64,000 nt of DNA from Modestobacter sp. Leaf380 (GCF_001424485.1 NZ_LMQC01000020.1:310001-374000); one strand, 5' to 3'. Shown: positions 37,622 through 46,112, counted from the stretch's first letter. Numbers and translations are program-made. The notes: generated from the sequence alone by a model not told the origin.

Positions 37622-38110
37622 TCAGCCGCCGAGGCGGCGGGTGAGTGCGTCGGCCTCCCTGGAGAGCACGACGACGGCGAGCTCGTCGACGCCCTTCTCG
37701 GCCTGGCGGCCCACGATCGGGGCGTCCACCGAGGAGTGCCCGTTGCTGCTGACCCGGGTGCCCTCGGGGGCGGCCTCGAGACGGCGGTGCCCGTCGAGCC
37801 GGACGTCCCGCCCGAAGAGCTTGGTGGTCACGACGACGGTGCCGCTGGCGCCGTCGCCCTCCGCCGTCCAGGTGCGGACGTCGAGGACCTCGACCCGGTC
37901 GCCGACGAACTTGGCGAACGCCGGCGGGATGCCCTGGGTGGGCACGCTGTAGCGCGCGGTGGTGCGGGTGCCCTCCACGGTCACCTCGCGGACGTCGGCG
38001 CCGAGGGCGGCGAGCGCCTCCCGGACGAAGGACTCCTCGGTCAGCGTGGCCAGGACGGTGGCCGGGTCGGCGGGCAGGGTGGCGTCGTGGGTGAAGGACA
38101 CAGCCTCCAT
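37622..38110 (-). CDS. DUF2505 family protein
   Basis: 162 residues. START/SRPBCC-like fold: FTHDATLPADPATVLATLTE, SFVREALAALGADVREVTVE, PPAFAKFVGDRVEV and GRQAEKGVDELAVVVLSREA at the end, as in actinobacterial DUF2505. Function unknown, presumably ligand binding. Convergent with the gene before it. Confidence 0.8.
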   Translation of the reverse strand: MEAVSFTHDATLPADPATVLATLTEESFVREALAALGADVREVTVEGTRTTARYSVPTQGIPPAFAKFVGDRVEVLDVRTWTAEGDGASGTVVVTTKLFGRDVRLDGHRRLEAAPEGTRVSSNGHSSVDAPIVGRQAEKGVDELAVVVLSREADALTRRLGG

Positions 38111-38223
38111 GGTCGCTGGGTGCGTACGGACCGCGCGAGGCGGCACCGTCCTCACCGGCGGCGGCGGCGGCGGCGGTCGCGAGACGCTACGGTCCGGCCA
38201 CCACACGACATCGGGGGATCGTC

Positions 38224-38781
38224 ATGCGCCGTTCCGTCCTGCTCCTGCCTGCGGTCCTGCTGCTCGGCGCCTGCTCGTCGGGGACACTGGGATCGGCGTC
38301 CCCGGCGGTCGCGTCGTCGGCGGGCGCACCGGGGGCCCCGTCGGCCCCGAGCTCGTCGGGGGCGGCACCCTCGGCCGGGGAGGACCTCGTCCTCGACCAG
38401 CAGCTGACCCGGACGTTGTACGAGAGGCTCTCGTCGTCGTCCGAGGCCGGTGTCGACGCTCTCGCCGCTGCTCAGGTCGCCGGCAACCACCCTGACTACG
38501 CCTACTCGGTGGAGGAGTGCCAGGTCTTCCTGCGCGACAGCGGCATCACCGACGACTTCCGCCTCGATGCCCAGCCCGACGTGGCGTCGATGGCCCTGGA
38601 CGACGGGTGGGCACTGCCCGACGGTCGGTACGCGGGCCTCGTGCCGACGGGGCGGGTCTACGCCCTGACCGTCACCTTCACCGAGTCCGACGTCACGGGC
38701 GGCGCCCCGCAGGGCCAGGACACCCCCGTGCACGTCGCGGTCCTCGACGGTGAGGCCTTCTTCTTCCAGCCCTGTGAGTGA
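38224..38781 (+). CDS. Secreted lipoprotein, unknown function
   Basis: 185 residues. Lipobox LLLGAC (Cys near residue 17), a Ser/Ala/Pro-rich linker (20-52), then a globular part with one internal Cys (EECQVFL) and a C-terminal CE. No known domain recognised. It is the last host gene before the integrated element. Confidence 0.7.
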   Translation: MRRSVLLLPAVLLLGACSSGTLGSASPAVASSAGAPGAPSAPSSSGAAPSAGEDLVLDQQLTRTLYERLSSSSEAGVDALAAAQVAGNHPDYAYSVEECQVFLRDSGITDDFRLDAQPDVASMALDDGWALPDGRYAGLVPTGRVYALTVTFTESDVTGGAPQGQDTPVHVAVLDGEAFFFQPCE

Positions 38782-38800
38782 GGCACCCACCCGGCGGGTG

Positions 38801-38843
38801 GTGGGGCGGGTGGGGCTCGAACCCACGACCGAGGGATTATGAG
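38801..38843. repeat. attL (43-bp tRNA-Met fragment)
   Basis: Begins GTGGGGCGGGTGGGGCTCGA and ends GAGGGATTATGAG; identical to 56174-56216. It holds the tRNA 3' half (acceptor 3' strand, T-arm, variable loop and part of the anticodon arm) but continues into element sequence instead of the tRNA 5' half, so it is the non-functional copy. Confidence 0.93.
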
Positions 38844-39059
38844 ACCGGCCGACCGGGTGTCGTTGATAAGCGGCTGTGAGCGCGGCCGTCCGTTCATGCA
38901 GGTCAGTGCGTCGCATTGGATCGCCCGCGGTCGGCCCCACGCGCTGAGGTCTCGCGCGATCGTGCTCATCATGTGCCCACGCCGGGCGATGTCACATCGC
39001 CCGATGTTGGGTGTCGGATGCGGTTACAGACAGGGGGGTCTGTTGGTAGCTGATGTTCT

Positions 39060-39239
39060 ATGGCCGCCGACAAGCTCCTGACCGTGCCCCAGACCGCAGA
39101 GTTGCTCGCCTGTTCCCGCTGGCACGTCTACGCGATGATCTCGGCCGGCAAGTTGAAGACCAGGCCGATCGGGTTGGGCGCTCGGCCCATCACTCGCGTG
39201 CTGCGCTCCAGCGTGGACGCCTTCATCCGCAACGGATGA
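39060..39239 (+). CDS. Small helix-turn-helix protein, candidate excisionase
   Basis: 59 residues: LLTVPQTAELLACSRWHVYA, then MISAGKLKTRP and ITRVLRSSVDAFIRNG. This is the MerR/HTH_17 excisionase pattern (tVpEaAelLg.sr..vy.li..g.L...r). It is the first gene inside attL, a normal place for an excisionase that cooperates with the integrase. No strong ribosome site is visible. Confidence 0.72.
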   Translation: MAADKLLTVPQTAELLACSRWHVYAMISAGKLKTRPIGLGARPITRVLRSSVDAFIRNG

Positions 39240-39290
39240 GTTGGGCGTGTCGGCTTGCCTCTCGGCATCGTGTTTAGCATCATTCTTGGC

Positions 39291-39530
39291 ATGGCACTCG
39301 ACCAGGCGGGCAAAGTTCGAGAGAACCGCCTCCGCCGTATGGCCGACCGCCAGGGTCTCAAGCTCGTCCGCAATCGCCGCATCGATGTGAGAGCTATCGA
39401 CTACGGGCTGTACTGGCTGAGGACCCAAGACGGCGAGGCCGTCACCGACCCTGAGGGCGTCTCCGTCGACGTCATTGAAGAGCGGTTGACCAACCCGCCA
39501 CCCCGAAGCACGTCTTCGCCGTCCGGCTGA
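39291..39530 (+). CDS. Small actinophage-type hypothetical protein
   Basis: 79 residues. ENRLRRMADRQGLKLVRNRR, then DVRAIDYGLYWLRT, a basic helix followed by the DYG.Y.L pattern of small proteins seen repeatedly in actinobacterial integrative elements. Function unknown. A hairpin terminator follows 9 bases after its stop. Confidence 0.6.
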   Translation: MALDQAGKVRENRLRRMADRQGLKLVRNRRIDVRAIDYGLYWLRTQDGEAVTDPEGVSVDVIEERLTNPPPRSTSSPSG

Positions 39531-39539
39531 GACACAGAC

Positions 39540-39574
39540 GGGCCCGACAGGTGCTACCAACACCGGCCGGGCCC
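39540..39574 (+). terminator. Hairpin terminator
   Basis: Outer arms GGGCCCG and CGGGCCC pair perfectly; inner GGTG and CACC pair around a CTACCAA loop, with a small internal loop. Lies just after the 79-residue gene. Confidence 0.6.
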
Positions 39575-39605
39575 TAGATCCCCACCCCCTTGGAGGGCGA
39601 GGACC

Positions 39606-39851
39606 ATGAAGAAGAACGCTACCGGTACCCACCGACAGACTCTTCACCGCGAGGCCGCAGCTGCCCCGTCCGGGTTGAGTCGGCACCGCGCCACCCACAC
39701 CCCGACGCGGCTCACCCGCCGCGGGCGCATCGTCCGCGACATGGCCGCCGGCGTCGTCATCCTCGGCGCCACCATCGTCGCCCAGCCCGTCAGCGTCGCG
39801 TTCTTCACCGCGGTCGTGTGGGCCGGCAACGTCTCCGGGCTGTCGGCATGA
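39606..39851 (+). CDS. Small membrane protein
   Basis: 81 residues. Basic N-terminus (MKKNATGTHRQTL and on, many Arg/His) and one or two hydrophobic segments near the C-terminus (about residues 45-75, VVILGATIVAQPVSVAFFTA). Overlaps the next gene by ATGA. Unrecognised; a phage-encoded membrane or superinfection-type protein is possible but unsupported. Confidence 0.5.
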   Translation: MKKNATGTHRQTLHREAAAAPSGLSRHRATHTPTRLTRRGRIVRDMAAGVVILGATIVAQPVSVAFFTAVVWAGNVSGLSA

Positions 39852-40306
39852 CCGCGGCTGTGCTGCTCGGTGGCCTTGAGCTGCTCGAGCTTCCCGAGGC
39901 GCGCCTGCAGATCACCAGCCCCCTCGGCGGCGTGCTGGTCACCTCACGAGACGACTTCTTGGCTCTGCTCAGCGACGACCACCGAGCCCGTGTCATCACC
40001 GCCCTCGTCGGGGCGCACGAGCCTTGGTGCGACCCCGCTACGCACGCCCAGGTGGCCGAGGAGGACCCGAACAGTGTCGTCGGCTGCGTCGGCCTGCCCA
40101 TCGGCGCCGAGGGCGGCGTGGGGGGCTGGTGGCGTCAGGTGACGCCAGCTAGTCCTGTCACGTTCGTCCTCGACGGGCGCAGCGGCCTGTCTGAGTTGTC
40201 CGCCGCTGACGTCCGCCAGGCAGCGGGCGGGCACCCGATTGACGACCTCATCGTCGATCAGGAGACCCGCCAGGTGCTGGTTCTCGCCGCGACGGCCCGC
40301 GACTAG
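39848..40306 (+). CDS. Hypothetical protein of the element
   Basis: 152 residues, soluble, acidic. LELPEARLQITSPLGGVLVT and VTFVLDGRSGLSELSAADVR are its clearest blocks. No known family. Coupled to the small membrane protein gene. A terminator lies 21 bases after its stop. Confidence 0.5.
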   Translation: MTAAVLLGGLELLELPEARLQITSPLGGVLVTSRDDFLALLSDDHRARVITALVGAHEPWCDPATHAQVAEEDPNSVVGCVGLPIGAEGGVGGWWRQVTPASPVTFVLDGRSGLSELSAADVRQAAGGHPIDDLIVDQETRQVLVLAATARD

Positions 40307-40326
40307 GCGCCCAAGGAAGTAGGCAA

Positions 40327-40363
40327 CGGGCCCCCTTCGCCGCAGCAACGGCGAGGGGGCCCG
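40327..40363. terminator. Bidirectional hairpin between convergent genes
   Basis: CGGGCCCCCTTCGCCG and CGGCGAGGGGGCCCG pair except for one bulged T, with a CAGCAA loop. It separates the rightward 152-residue gene from the leftward HEPN-like gene that ends at 40426. Confidence 0.72.
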
Positions 40364-40425
40364 TCTCGTGCGTGGAGCCGTTGCTCCGGGGCTACGCGGA
40401 GCGCAACGGCAGAGCTACCGACGAC

Positions 40426-40815
40426 CTACTTGCCGGACCCAAGGACGAAGCCTCGGACCACCTCGTAGTCGTCCCACAGGCGCTGACCGTCTCCCTTGAG
40501 TGGCGAGCTGTACCTCGTGCTGTACCCGGCCTGGAACAGGCTCGAGTAGGCGCGAGAAACGACCGGCTGATAGTGCTCCCGGACGACGTCAGTGGTACCC
40601 CAGGAGACGATTTGGCCGTCCGTCCGTCGGTGCACGTGGCCAGACGGGTGTCGCGGACCCTCGGGGAGATAGTCCCTGTCGAACTGCGCGTGCATCAGGT
40701 GCATGGCGCTGTAGAAGAGGGGAACAAGTGCCCACGCGGGGTGCTCGGGGCGCAGCATCCTCGCGGCACTCACCGCGTCCTCTGCCCGGATCAGATGGAC
40801 AGACTCACTTGGCAC
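40426..40815 (-). CDS. HEPN-like protein
   Basis: 129 residues. HLIRAEDAVSAARMLRPEHP, then WALVPLFYSAMHLMHAQFD, and RHPSGHVHRR. The FYSAMH helix followed by the His/Arg cluster resembles HEPN-fold proteins (FYaalH...H...HR), some of which are RNases or toxins. An RxxxxH spacing occurs in RHPSGH, but its structural place is unsure. GTG start immediately after the stop of the upstream gene, so the two form a tight operon. Function inferred weakly. Confidence 0.45.
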   Translation of the reverse strand: MPSESVHLIRAEDAVSAARMLRPEHPAWALVPLFYSAMHLMHAQFDRDYLPEGPRHPSGHVHRRTDGQIVSWGTTDVVREHYQPVVSRAYSSLFQAGYSTRYSSPLKGDGQRLWDDYEVVRGFVLGSGK

Positions 40816-41088
40816 TTACGCGGTGTGAGCAAGCGGCACGTCGGCCGCGTCTAACACGTCGAGCACCACGCTGATCTCATCGATCATCGATCGGGCGAAG
40901 TCGTCCACTGCCGCCACGACCTCGGCCCGGACGTCCCAGTCGAACGGGGCGAGACCAACCTCGACAAGCATTTCCCGGGCCACAACCTGCTTGATGGACA
41001 CACAGGCGACGCCCTCGATCATGGTCAGCTCGTGGTCGAACTTGTAGAGACGATCCTCCACAGTCACGGACACCTCCTGCTCTCCCAT
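40816..41088 (-). CDS. Small partner protein of the HEPN-like gene
   Basis: 90 residues, all-helical look and acidic: VTVEDRLYKFDHELTMIEGV, MLVEVGLAPFDWDVRAEVVA, FARSMIDEISVVLDVLDA. No DNA-binding motif. It precedes the HEPN-like gene with no intergenic base, a toxin-antitoxin-like layout. Identity unknown. Confidence 0.45.
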   Translation of the reverse strand: MGEQEVSVTVEDRLYKFDHELTMIEGVACVSIKQVVAREMLVEVGLAPFDWDVRAEVVAAVDDFARSMIDEISVVLDVLDAADVPLAHTA

Positions 41089-41275
41089 ACGGATAACGTC
41101 CCACGACTCACGGATCCCGGAGCACCGATGGACGCTGTGTAACGAGGCTTATCGGCGTGTTACCAACCGAACGTGACCGACTGTCACCCCACAGGGTGAC
41201 TCCGGGTGACTTCAGCCTCGTGCGCCACATCCGCCTCGGGCGCCCCTGGAGCGTGCTGTTCCTGCAGTGTGGCCG

Positions 41276-41572
41276 CTACGGACGGCGATCCTCCGGAGTC
41301 AGACCACCCCACACTCCGAACCGCTCGTCGGCGGCTAGCGCGTAGGCCAGACATGCGCCCGCGGCGGGGCAGCGGAGGCAGCCGTCAACGGCAAGCTCAA
41401 TGTCTTGCGGGGGCGTTCGCCGCTCCGGCCACCACAGGTCTGGATCGGTCTGCTGGCACGGCACCGGATGGTGCCTCTCCACGACTCGGCGTAGCTCGTC
41501 GGCCTCCGCGGCTGCGACGTCCAACCTGAGACCTGGTGGTCCTTCCGTCACTATCGAATCGGGCGTGCTCAC
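41276..41572 (-). CDS. WhiB-family iron-sulfur protein (element-encoded)
   Basis: 98 residues. Four cluster cysteines in WhiB spacing: PCQQ, then GCLRCPAAGAC, followed by the GVWGG turn and a short basic tail (LTPEDRR). WhiB proteins bind a 4Fe-4S cluster and sigma factor. Phage copies such as WhiBTM4 can interfere with host WhiB2; whether this one does is unknown. GTG start overlaps the stop of the preceding gene. Confidence 0.85.
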   Translation of the reverse strand: MSTPDSIVTEGPPGLRLDVAAAEADELRRVVERHHPVPCQQTDPDLWWPERRTPPQDIELAVDGCLRCPAAGACLAYALAADERFGVWGGLTPEDRRP

Positions 41573-41952
41573 GCGTACTTCGTGATGGCCCGCTGGTAGG
41601 TCGCCACCCGCTGTCGCTGGTCGGGCAGCCGCTCCGTCATCAGCTCAACGACGTGCCGCCCCTGCGCGTAGATCCGGGGGATGTGCTGGTTCGGGTTGTT
41701 GGCTTCTGCCGCGTGCTGCCGCAGCTCGGACTGCCGGTCCATCGCAGACACCCGCCGAGCCGCCGGCAGCCCGGCAGTGATTTCAGCGGCGAGCGTCTGC
41801 AGGCAGGCGCTGAGCATGATCTTGTCCTCCAACGTGGGCACGTGCCGCCACAGTCCAGCGAGCTTGTCGCCGTCCCCGGTCTCGAGCAGACCCAAGAGGA
41901 CGTTGGCCTGGGCCAGGCCGCGTGTGATGTGTGGGGGCAGGTTGTCGGTCAG
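41569..41952 (-). CDS. Hypothetical protein after the tape measure gene
   Basis: 127 residues. HITRGLAQANVLLGLLETGD, MLSACLQTLAAEITAGLPAA and RQRVATYQRAITKY suggest a helical bundle. There is no ATG or GTG near the expected start; a CTG at 41952 overlaps the tape measure stop (CTGA) and has GAAGGTG five bases upstream, so I use it. A TTG about 20 codons later is the alternative. Confidence 0.5.
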   Translation of the reverse strand: MTDNLPPHITRGLAQANVLLGLLETGDGDKLAGLWRHVPTLEDKIMLSACLQTLAAEITAGLPAARRVSAMDRQSELRQHAAEANNPNQHIPRIYAQGRHVVELMTERLPDQRQRVATYQRAITKYA

Positions 41953-44900
41953 GAGTACACCTTCGATCGATAGATGTCTTCGAGTCGGCCGTTCGTGACC
42001 TCGGTGGCCATCGAGCGGAACTGCTTGCCGTCGATGTAGTTGTTGACCACGACGACGGGGGTACTGGACGCGCCGTAGCCTGGCATCGTCTGCGGGTTGA
42101 GTGCCCGCGAGATCGCTGCTGCCTGCGCCTCGGTGAGCGCCTGCCCGGCGGCTATGCGCCGCTGAGCCGAGGACAGCAGAGTTCCCTCGGACGGTCCGGC
42201 GGTGCGGCTGTAGAACGACTCCGGGACCATGGATCCGTCTTCGGCGCGCACCATGCCGCCCGACGCCATCGACAGGACCCACTCCGGCCGGCTGAGCCCG
42301 TTGTAGGTGTAGCCGGGCAGTAGCGGCCCGCCCTGGTCCCGCACGTGTGGGTTGAGGATGGATCCGGGGCCGACGTAGCCGCCGTTGGCGAACGTGTCGG
42401 CGTGCACGTGGTCGTAGTGGTTCTGGGTGGGCGACCCGCGGTCGGCCATCCGCTTGAACGGCCCACCCCTGGAGGAGATGGACTGCTGCCAGATGACGTT
42501 CTCGATGTTGAACCGGGACTTGGCGGCACCGAACGCCAGGTCGTTGGCGATCGCCCAGCCCAGCGTCTTGTCCGACGTCATCACGTCGATGGCCTTGCCG
42601 AGGGCGTGGTCGGACAGGGTGTTGGTGCCGGCGATGTTGCGTCGGGCGAACCCGCCGATGTTGCGCACCCCGTACGTTTCGGCGACGTAGGCGCGGGCGG
42701 CGGCCATGATGGGCAGCAGCCCGTTCGCGGAGCCCCCGGAAGCGGCAGCGGGCGGCTGCTCCAGGTTGGCGCCCAGCCAGGCCGCCACGGCGTCGTAGCC
42801 GGCCTGCATGGTGGCGTCGGCCCCCGAGGACAGGGGCGGCGCGAACGGTGCCGTGGAGCGCGGCTTGGGCACCGCACCGACCGAGGCGAACCCGCCGGTG
42901 GCGAAGCGGGAAACCGAAGCGCGACCCTCGTTCAGGTCGTTCAGCGCGGAGACGCCATTGCGGGCTACCGAGGACGCCTTCAAGACGTACTCGCCGTTGG
43001 ACAGCCACGCCGGGATCGAGTCCGACGTGGCGGTCCCCGCACCCCAGATGGGTCCACCGTCGGCGTGTCGCCCGCCAGTACCGGGAACCGCCCGGGGTGC
43101 CGCCGCAATGACTGCGTCTCGTCCCAGGGACCTGAGAACGGGGTTCACTCCGTCGGCGAGGACGATGCCGTACTGGGCGGCGATCGCAGCGATGGTCGTC
43201 GTGCCGGCGGCCAGCTGGGCGGCGAGGGAGTCGGCGACGCCCTGGCCGGCCGTGGCAGCGATCTGCGAGAGCACCGGCTGCGCCTGCTGCAGGGTCAGGC
43301 CCCACGCACCGGTCGCGTTGGCTGCCCGCTGGGCGAAGACCCCTTCGGCTTCCGCGAGCTCGGCGTCGGTGAAGTCGACCATGTCGGCGACCAGCTGGGC
43401 GCCTTCGGGGCCCATCCGGGCGAGCTCGTCGATGGTGCCCTGCGACACCCGCGACGCGAGGATCAGCATGTTCGTCTGCCACTCGTCCTGGGCGGTGACC
43501 TGGTCACGCAGGATCTGCAGGTACTCCTGCGCCGAGACGGTGACGTCCCCGACGTAGTCCTCCCAGGAGTCCGACTGGTCTGCGGTGGCGTCGGCCGTGG
43601 CCTGAGCGGACTGCCGCTCAGCTTCCTTCTTGGAGTCCAGTAGCCCGGTGTAGGCGCCGAGGGGGGAGATGAACTCACCGAGGGACTCACCGAGTTCATC
43701 GGTGCGCTTCCGCAGATCCTCCGCGGCCTCATCGGCCAGTCCCAGCGCCGCGGCGTAGGCGGTGAAGCTCTCGTAGCCGGTGGCCGCCGAGCCGCTCGCA
43801 ACACCCATGCTCGTGGCGGCCATCCCGGAGGCCTCGGCCAGGCGCATGAAGTCGGTCTGCACGATCTGCAGGGACCCGGACAGGTCGATGCCGTGCGCGT
43901 CGGCGAAGTCCTCCACCTGCGACCGGGTCAGGTCGTAGCGGCGGCCCAGGACCTCGACGTTCTGCCCGTTGCGTTCCTGCTTGTCCTCCAGGTCGTCCAG
44001 GGCGTCCTGGTAGACCTCCAGGCTCTGCCGGGCGTCCTCCACGCCGCTGGTGACGGGGATGAACGCCCGTTCGAACCAGGACCGGTTCTCCTCCGACCAG
44101 GACTCGACGACCGGGGACAGTTCATTGATCTTGTCCCGGACCTCGTCGAGGCTGCCGGTGACGTTGCCGAACCGCTCGGTGTTGCCGTCAGCGTCGTCGA
44201 TGGCGTCATTCATCCGCTTCACTGACGCGGTGGCGTCGTCGCCTGCGTTGGAGAAAGCCACGAGCTCGGTGACCGCGTAGGCCAGCCCGGCAACGATGGC
44301 CAGCGGGACGGCCGCGGTGACCAGTCCGATGGCAGCGGTGCGGGCGGCGACCAGGGATCCGGTGAGGGCGCTCACGCTGCTGACCGACCCGAGGGCGCGA
44401 CCGGCAAGACCGGCCATGTTCGACCCGGCAGTCAGCAGTACCCCAGACAGGGGGCCGGTGGCCAGGTACATGGCAACGACCGCAGCCGCAGCGGCCTGCA
44501 AGGGACCGGGAAGGTCCGCGATCCACGTAACGACGTCCCCGCCGACGTCGATCAAGTCGGTCAAGCCCTGCACCAGGAACCGCAGGGTGCCCTGGGTGAA
44601 GCCACCAACCACGGTCATCGTCGAGTCGAACGCCCCACCGAGCTTCTCCAGGTCGCCGCGCAGGTTGTCGTTGAGGATGCCGGCCTGCTCGGCTGCATAG
44701 CCGGCGTCGTTGACGTTGCTTGTCCACAGCTCGACCCCGGCCGCGCCACCGCCGTACAGGGCCTGGGCGGCGCCTAGGGCTTCGTTGCCGAAGATCTGGG
44801 CGAGGGCAGCGTTGCGCTGCTCCACTGTCAGGTCACCGAGGCGCTGCTGCAGCTGCCCGGCGACGCCCTCCATGCCAATGAACTGGCCCTGCCCGTCGAA

Positions 44901-45914
44901 GAACGACAGGTTGAGGTCGTCCATGAGTTCCCGGGTCTTGCCGACCGGGTTGGTCATCGACACCAACATGCCGCGGAACGACGTGCCGGCCTTCTCCCCG
45001 ACCAGGCCGTTCGAGGCGAACAGGCCCAGGGTGCCGGCGGTCTCCTCAATCGACAGGCCCAGCCCGGCGGCCGGAAGGCCGGCGTACTGCATAGCCAGTG
45101 CCATGTCCTGCACGGAGCCCTGCGCCTTGCCCGCGCCAGCGGCCATCAGGTCAGCGACGTGGGACACCTGATCCCCTGCGAGACCGAACACCACCATCTG
45201 GGTGGCGGCGATCTCCGCGGCCTGCCCAACCTCGAGCTGACCGGCGGCGGCCAAATCAAGAGCGCCAGCCAACCCACCGTTGAGGATGTCGGCGGTGGAC
45301 ACACCGGCCTTGGCGAGCTCGGTGATGCCCTGCGCGGCTTCCTCGGAGCTGTACTGAGTCGCCGCCCCCGCCTCGATAGCGAGGTCACGCAGGTCCCCAA
45401 GCACCGAGCCCGTCGCCATCGTCGCGGCCTGAACCTGCGACATCGCGGACTCGAACGCCGCACCACGGAACGCGGCGTAGCCGAACCCCAGGGCGACGGC
45501 ACCAAGACCGGCCGTCAGCGGGGACATCGATGTGCCCAGCAGCCCGTTCGACGCCGTCAGACCGCTGATCGCGGCCTGCTGTGCGCGAGCGGACACTGTC
45601 ATCGACTCGGCCGCACGAGCGTGAGCGCGGGACTGAGCCGTTGCCGACGCCGCGGCAGCCTCGGCGGCGCGGGTGTTCGCCCCGATGATCTGGCCCGACG
45701 CTGCGGTCTGCGTGCGGGCGCCGGCTTCCGCACTTCCACCGGCTCGGCCCGCCGCCGCAGCCTGGGCCTGCGCAGAAGCGCCCATCGCGGCGGAGACCCG
45801 AGTCAGAGAGCCTGTGACGGCCTGCTCGTAGGCGCGGGTGGATGCCGCAGCCTTCGTATAGACCGGGGACAGCAGGTCCCGGCCTAGCAGGATCGTCTCA
45901 AGGGTCCTGGCCAT
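41949..45914 (-). CDS. Phage tail tape measure protein with embedded M15-like peptidase motif
   Basis: 1321 residues. N-terminal Ala-rich helical part (1-110), then the conserved tape-measure core (FESAMSQVQAATMATGSVL, SSEEAAQGITELAKAGVSTA, NPVGKTRELMDDLNLSFFD), a hydrophobic block (about 455-560), and a C-terminal region with SDHALGKAID (His1103, Asp1110) and HYDHVHA: the SxHxxGxAxD...HxH zinc pattern of M15/VanY-type peptidases. It would set tail length and open the cell wall at DNA entry. TGATG links it to a mini-ORF upstream. Confidence 0.9.
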   Translation of the reverse strand: MARTLETILLGRDLLSPVYTKAAASTRAYEQAVTGSLTRVSAAMGASAQAQAAAAGRAGGSAEAGARTQTAASGQIIGANTRAAEAAAASATAQSRAHARAAESMTVSARAQQAAISGLTASNGLLGTSMSPLTAGLGAVALGFGYAAFRGAAFESAMSQVQAATMATGSVLGDLRDLAIEAGAATQYSSEEAAQGITELAKAGVSTADILNGGLAGALDLAAAGQLEVGQAAEIAATQMVVFGLAGDQVSHVADLMAAGAGKAQGSVQDMALAMQYAGLPAAGLGLSIEETAGTLGLFASNGLVGEKAGTSFRGMLVSMTNPVGKTRELMDDLNLSFFDGQGQFIGMEGVAGQLQQRLGDLTVEQRNAALAQIFGNEALGAAQALYGGGAAGVELWTSNVNDAGYAAEQAGILNDNLRGDLEKLGGAFDSTMTVVGGFTQGTLRFLVQGLTDLIDVGGDVVTWIADLPGPLQAAAAAVVAMYLATGPLSGVLLTAGSNMAGLAGRALGSVSSVSALTGSLVAARTAAIGLVTAAVPLAIVAGLAYAVTELVAFSNAGDDATASVKRMNDAIDDADGNTERFGNVTGSLDEVRDKINELSPVVESWSEENRSWFERAFIPVTSGVEDARQSLEVYQDALDDLEDKQERNGQNVEVLGRRYDLTRSQVEDFADAHGIDLSGSLQIVQTDFMRLAEASGMAATSMGVASGSAATGYESFTAYAAALGLADEAAEDLRKRTDELGESLGEFISPLGAYTGLLDSKKEAERQSAQATADATADQSDSWEDYVGDVTVSAQEYLQILRDQVTAQDEWQTNMLILASRVSQGTIDELARMGPEGAQLVADMVDFTDAELAEAEGVFAQRAANATGAWGLTLQQAQPVLSQIAATAGQGVADSLAAQLAAGTTTIAAIAAQYGIVLADGVNPVLRSLGRDAVIAAAPRAVPGTGGRHADGGPIWGAGTATSDSIPAWLSNGEYVLKASSVARNGVSALNDLNEGRASVSRFATGGFASVGAVPKPRSTAPFAPPLSSGADATMQAGYDAVAAWLGANLEQPPAAASGGSANGLLPIMAAARAYVAETYGVRNIGGFARRNIAGTNTLSDHALGKAIDVMTSDKTLGWAIANDLAFGAAKSRFNIENVIWQQSISSRGGPFKRMADRGSPTQNHYDHVHADTFANGGYVGPGSILNPHVRDQGGPLLPGYTYNGLSRPEWVLSMASGGMVRAEDGSMVPESFYSRTAGPSEGTLLSSAQRRIAAGQALTEAQAAAISRALNPQTMPGYGASSTPVVVVNNYIDGKQFRSMATEVTNGRLEDIYRSKVYS

Positions 45915-45997
45915 CAGCCCGTCACCCCCGGACGGGGTGCGGGCGACAGCCAGCGAGGTCGCGTCTCAACTGACTGCCGCCCGGGGGAACCACTCAC
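45914..45997 (-). CDS. Leader-like mini-ORF before the tape measure gene
   Basis: 27 residues starting MSGSPGRQSVETRPRW. Its GTG lies in a 57-bp element that is repeated at the start of the spike gene, and its stop shares TGATG with the tape measure ATG. It could be a translational-coupling leader or the stump of a deleted gene; coding evidence is thin. Confidence 0.3.
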   Translation of the reverse strand: MSGSPGRQSVETRPRWLSPAPRPGVTG

Positions 45998-46046
45998 AAC
46001 AGCAGCCTTAGGTGCTGTCGTACGTGGTGCGGTCGTCCTGTCCTAC
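45990..46046 (-). repeat. Start-associated repeat, copy 1
   Basis: On the minus strand it ends AGGCTGCTGTTGTGAGTGG, with GTG as the mini-ORF start. Aligns without gaps to 48640-48696 at 47 of 57 positions; the 19 bases nearest the start are identical. Probably a translation or transcription signal copied before two genes. Confidence 0.65.
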
Positions 46047-46112
46047 ACAGGTAGAGCGGTAGCACTCAATCGGTCAGCCACGTCAGCACCTATTCAGTTG
46101 TGAGGGTTGCCA

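Noticed and set aside
38224-38781. Lipoprotein as part of the integrated element
   Set aside because: It lies outside attL and has host-like composition.
40426-41088. Calling the HEPN-like pair a proven toxin-antitoxin system
   Set aside because: Only layout and weak motif similarity support it; kept as a hypothesis in findings.
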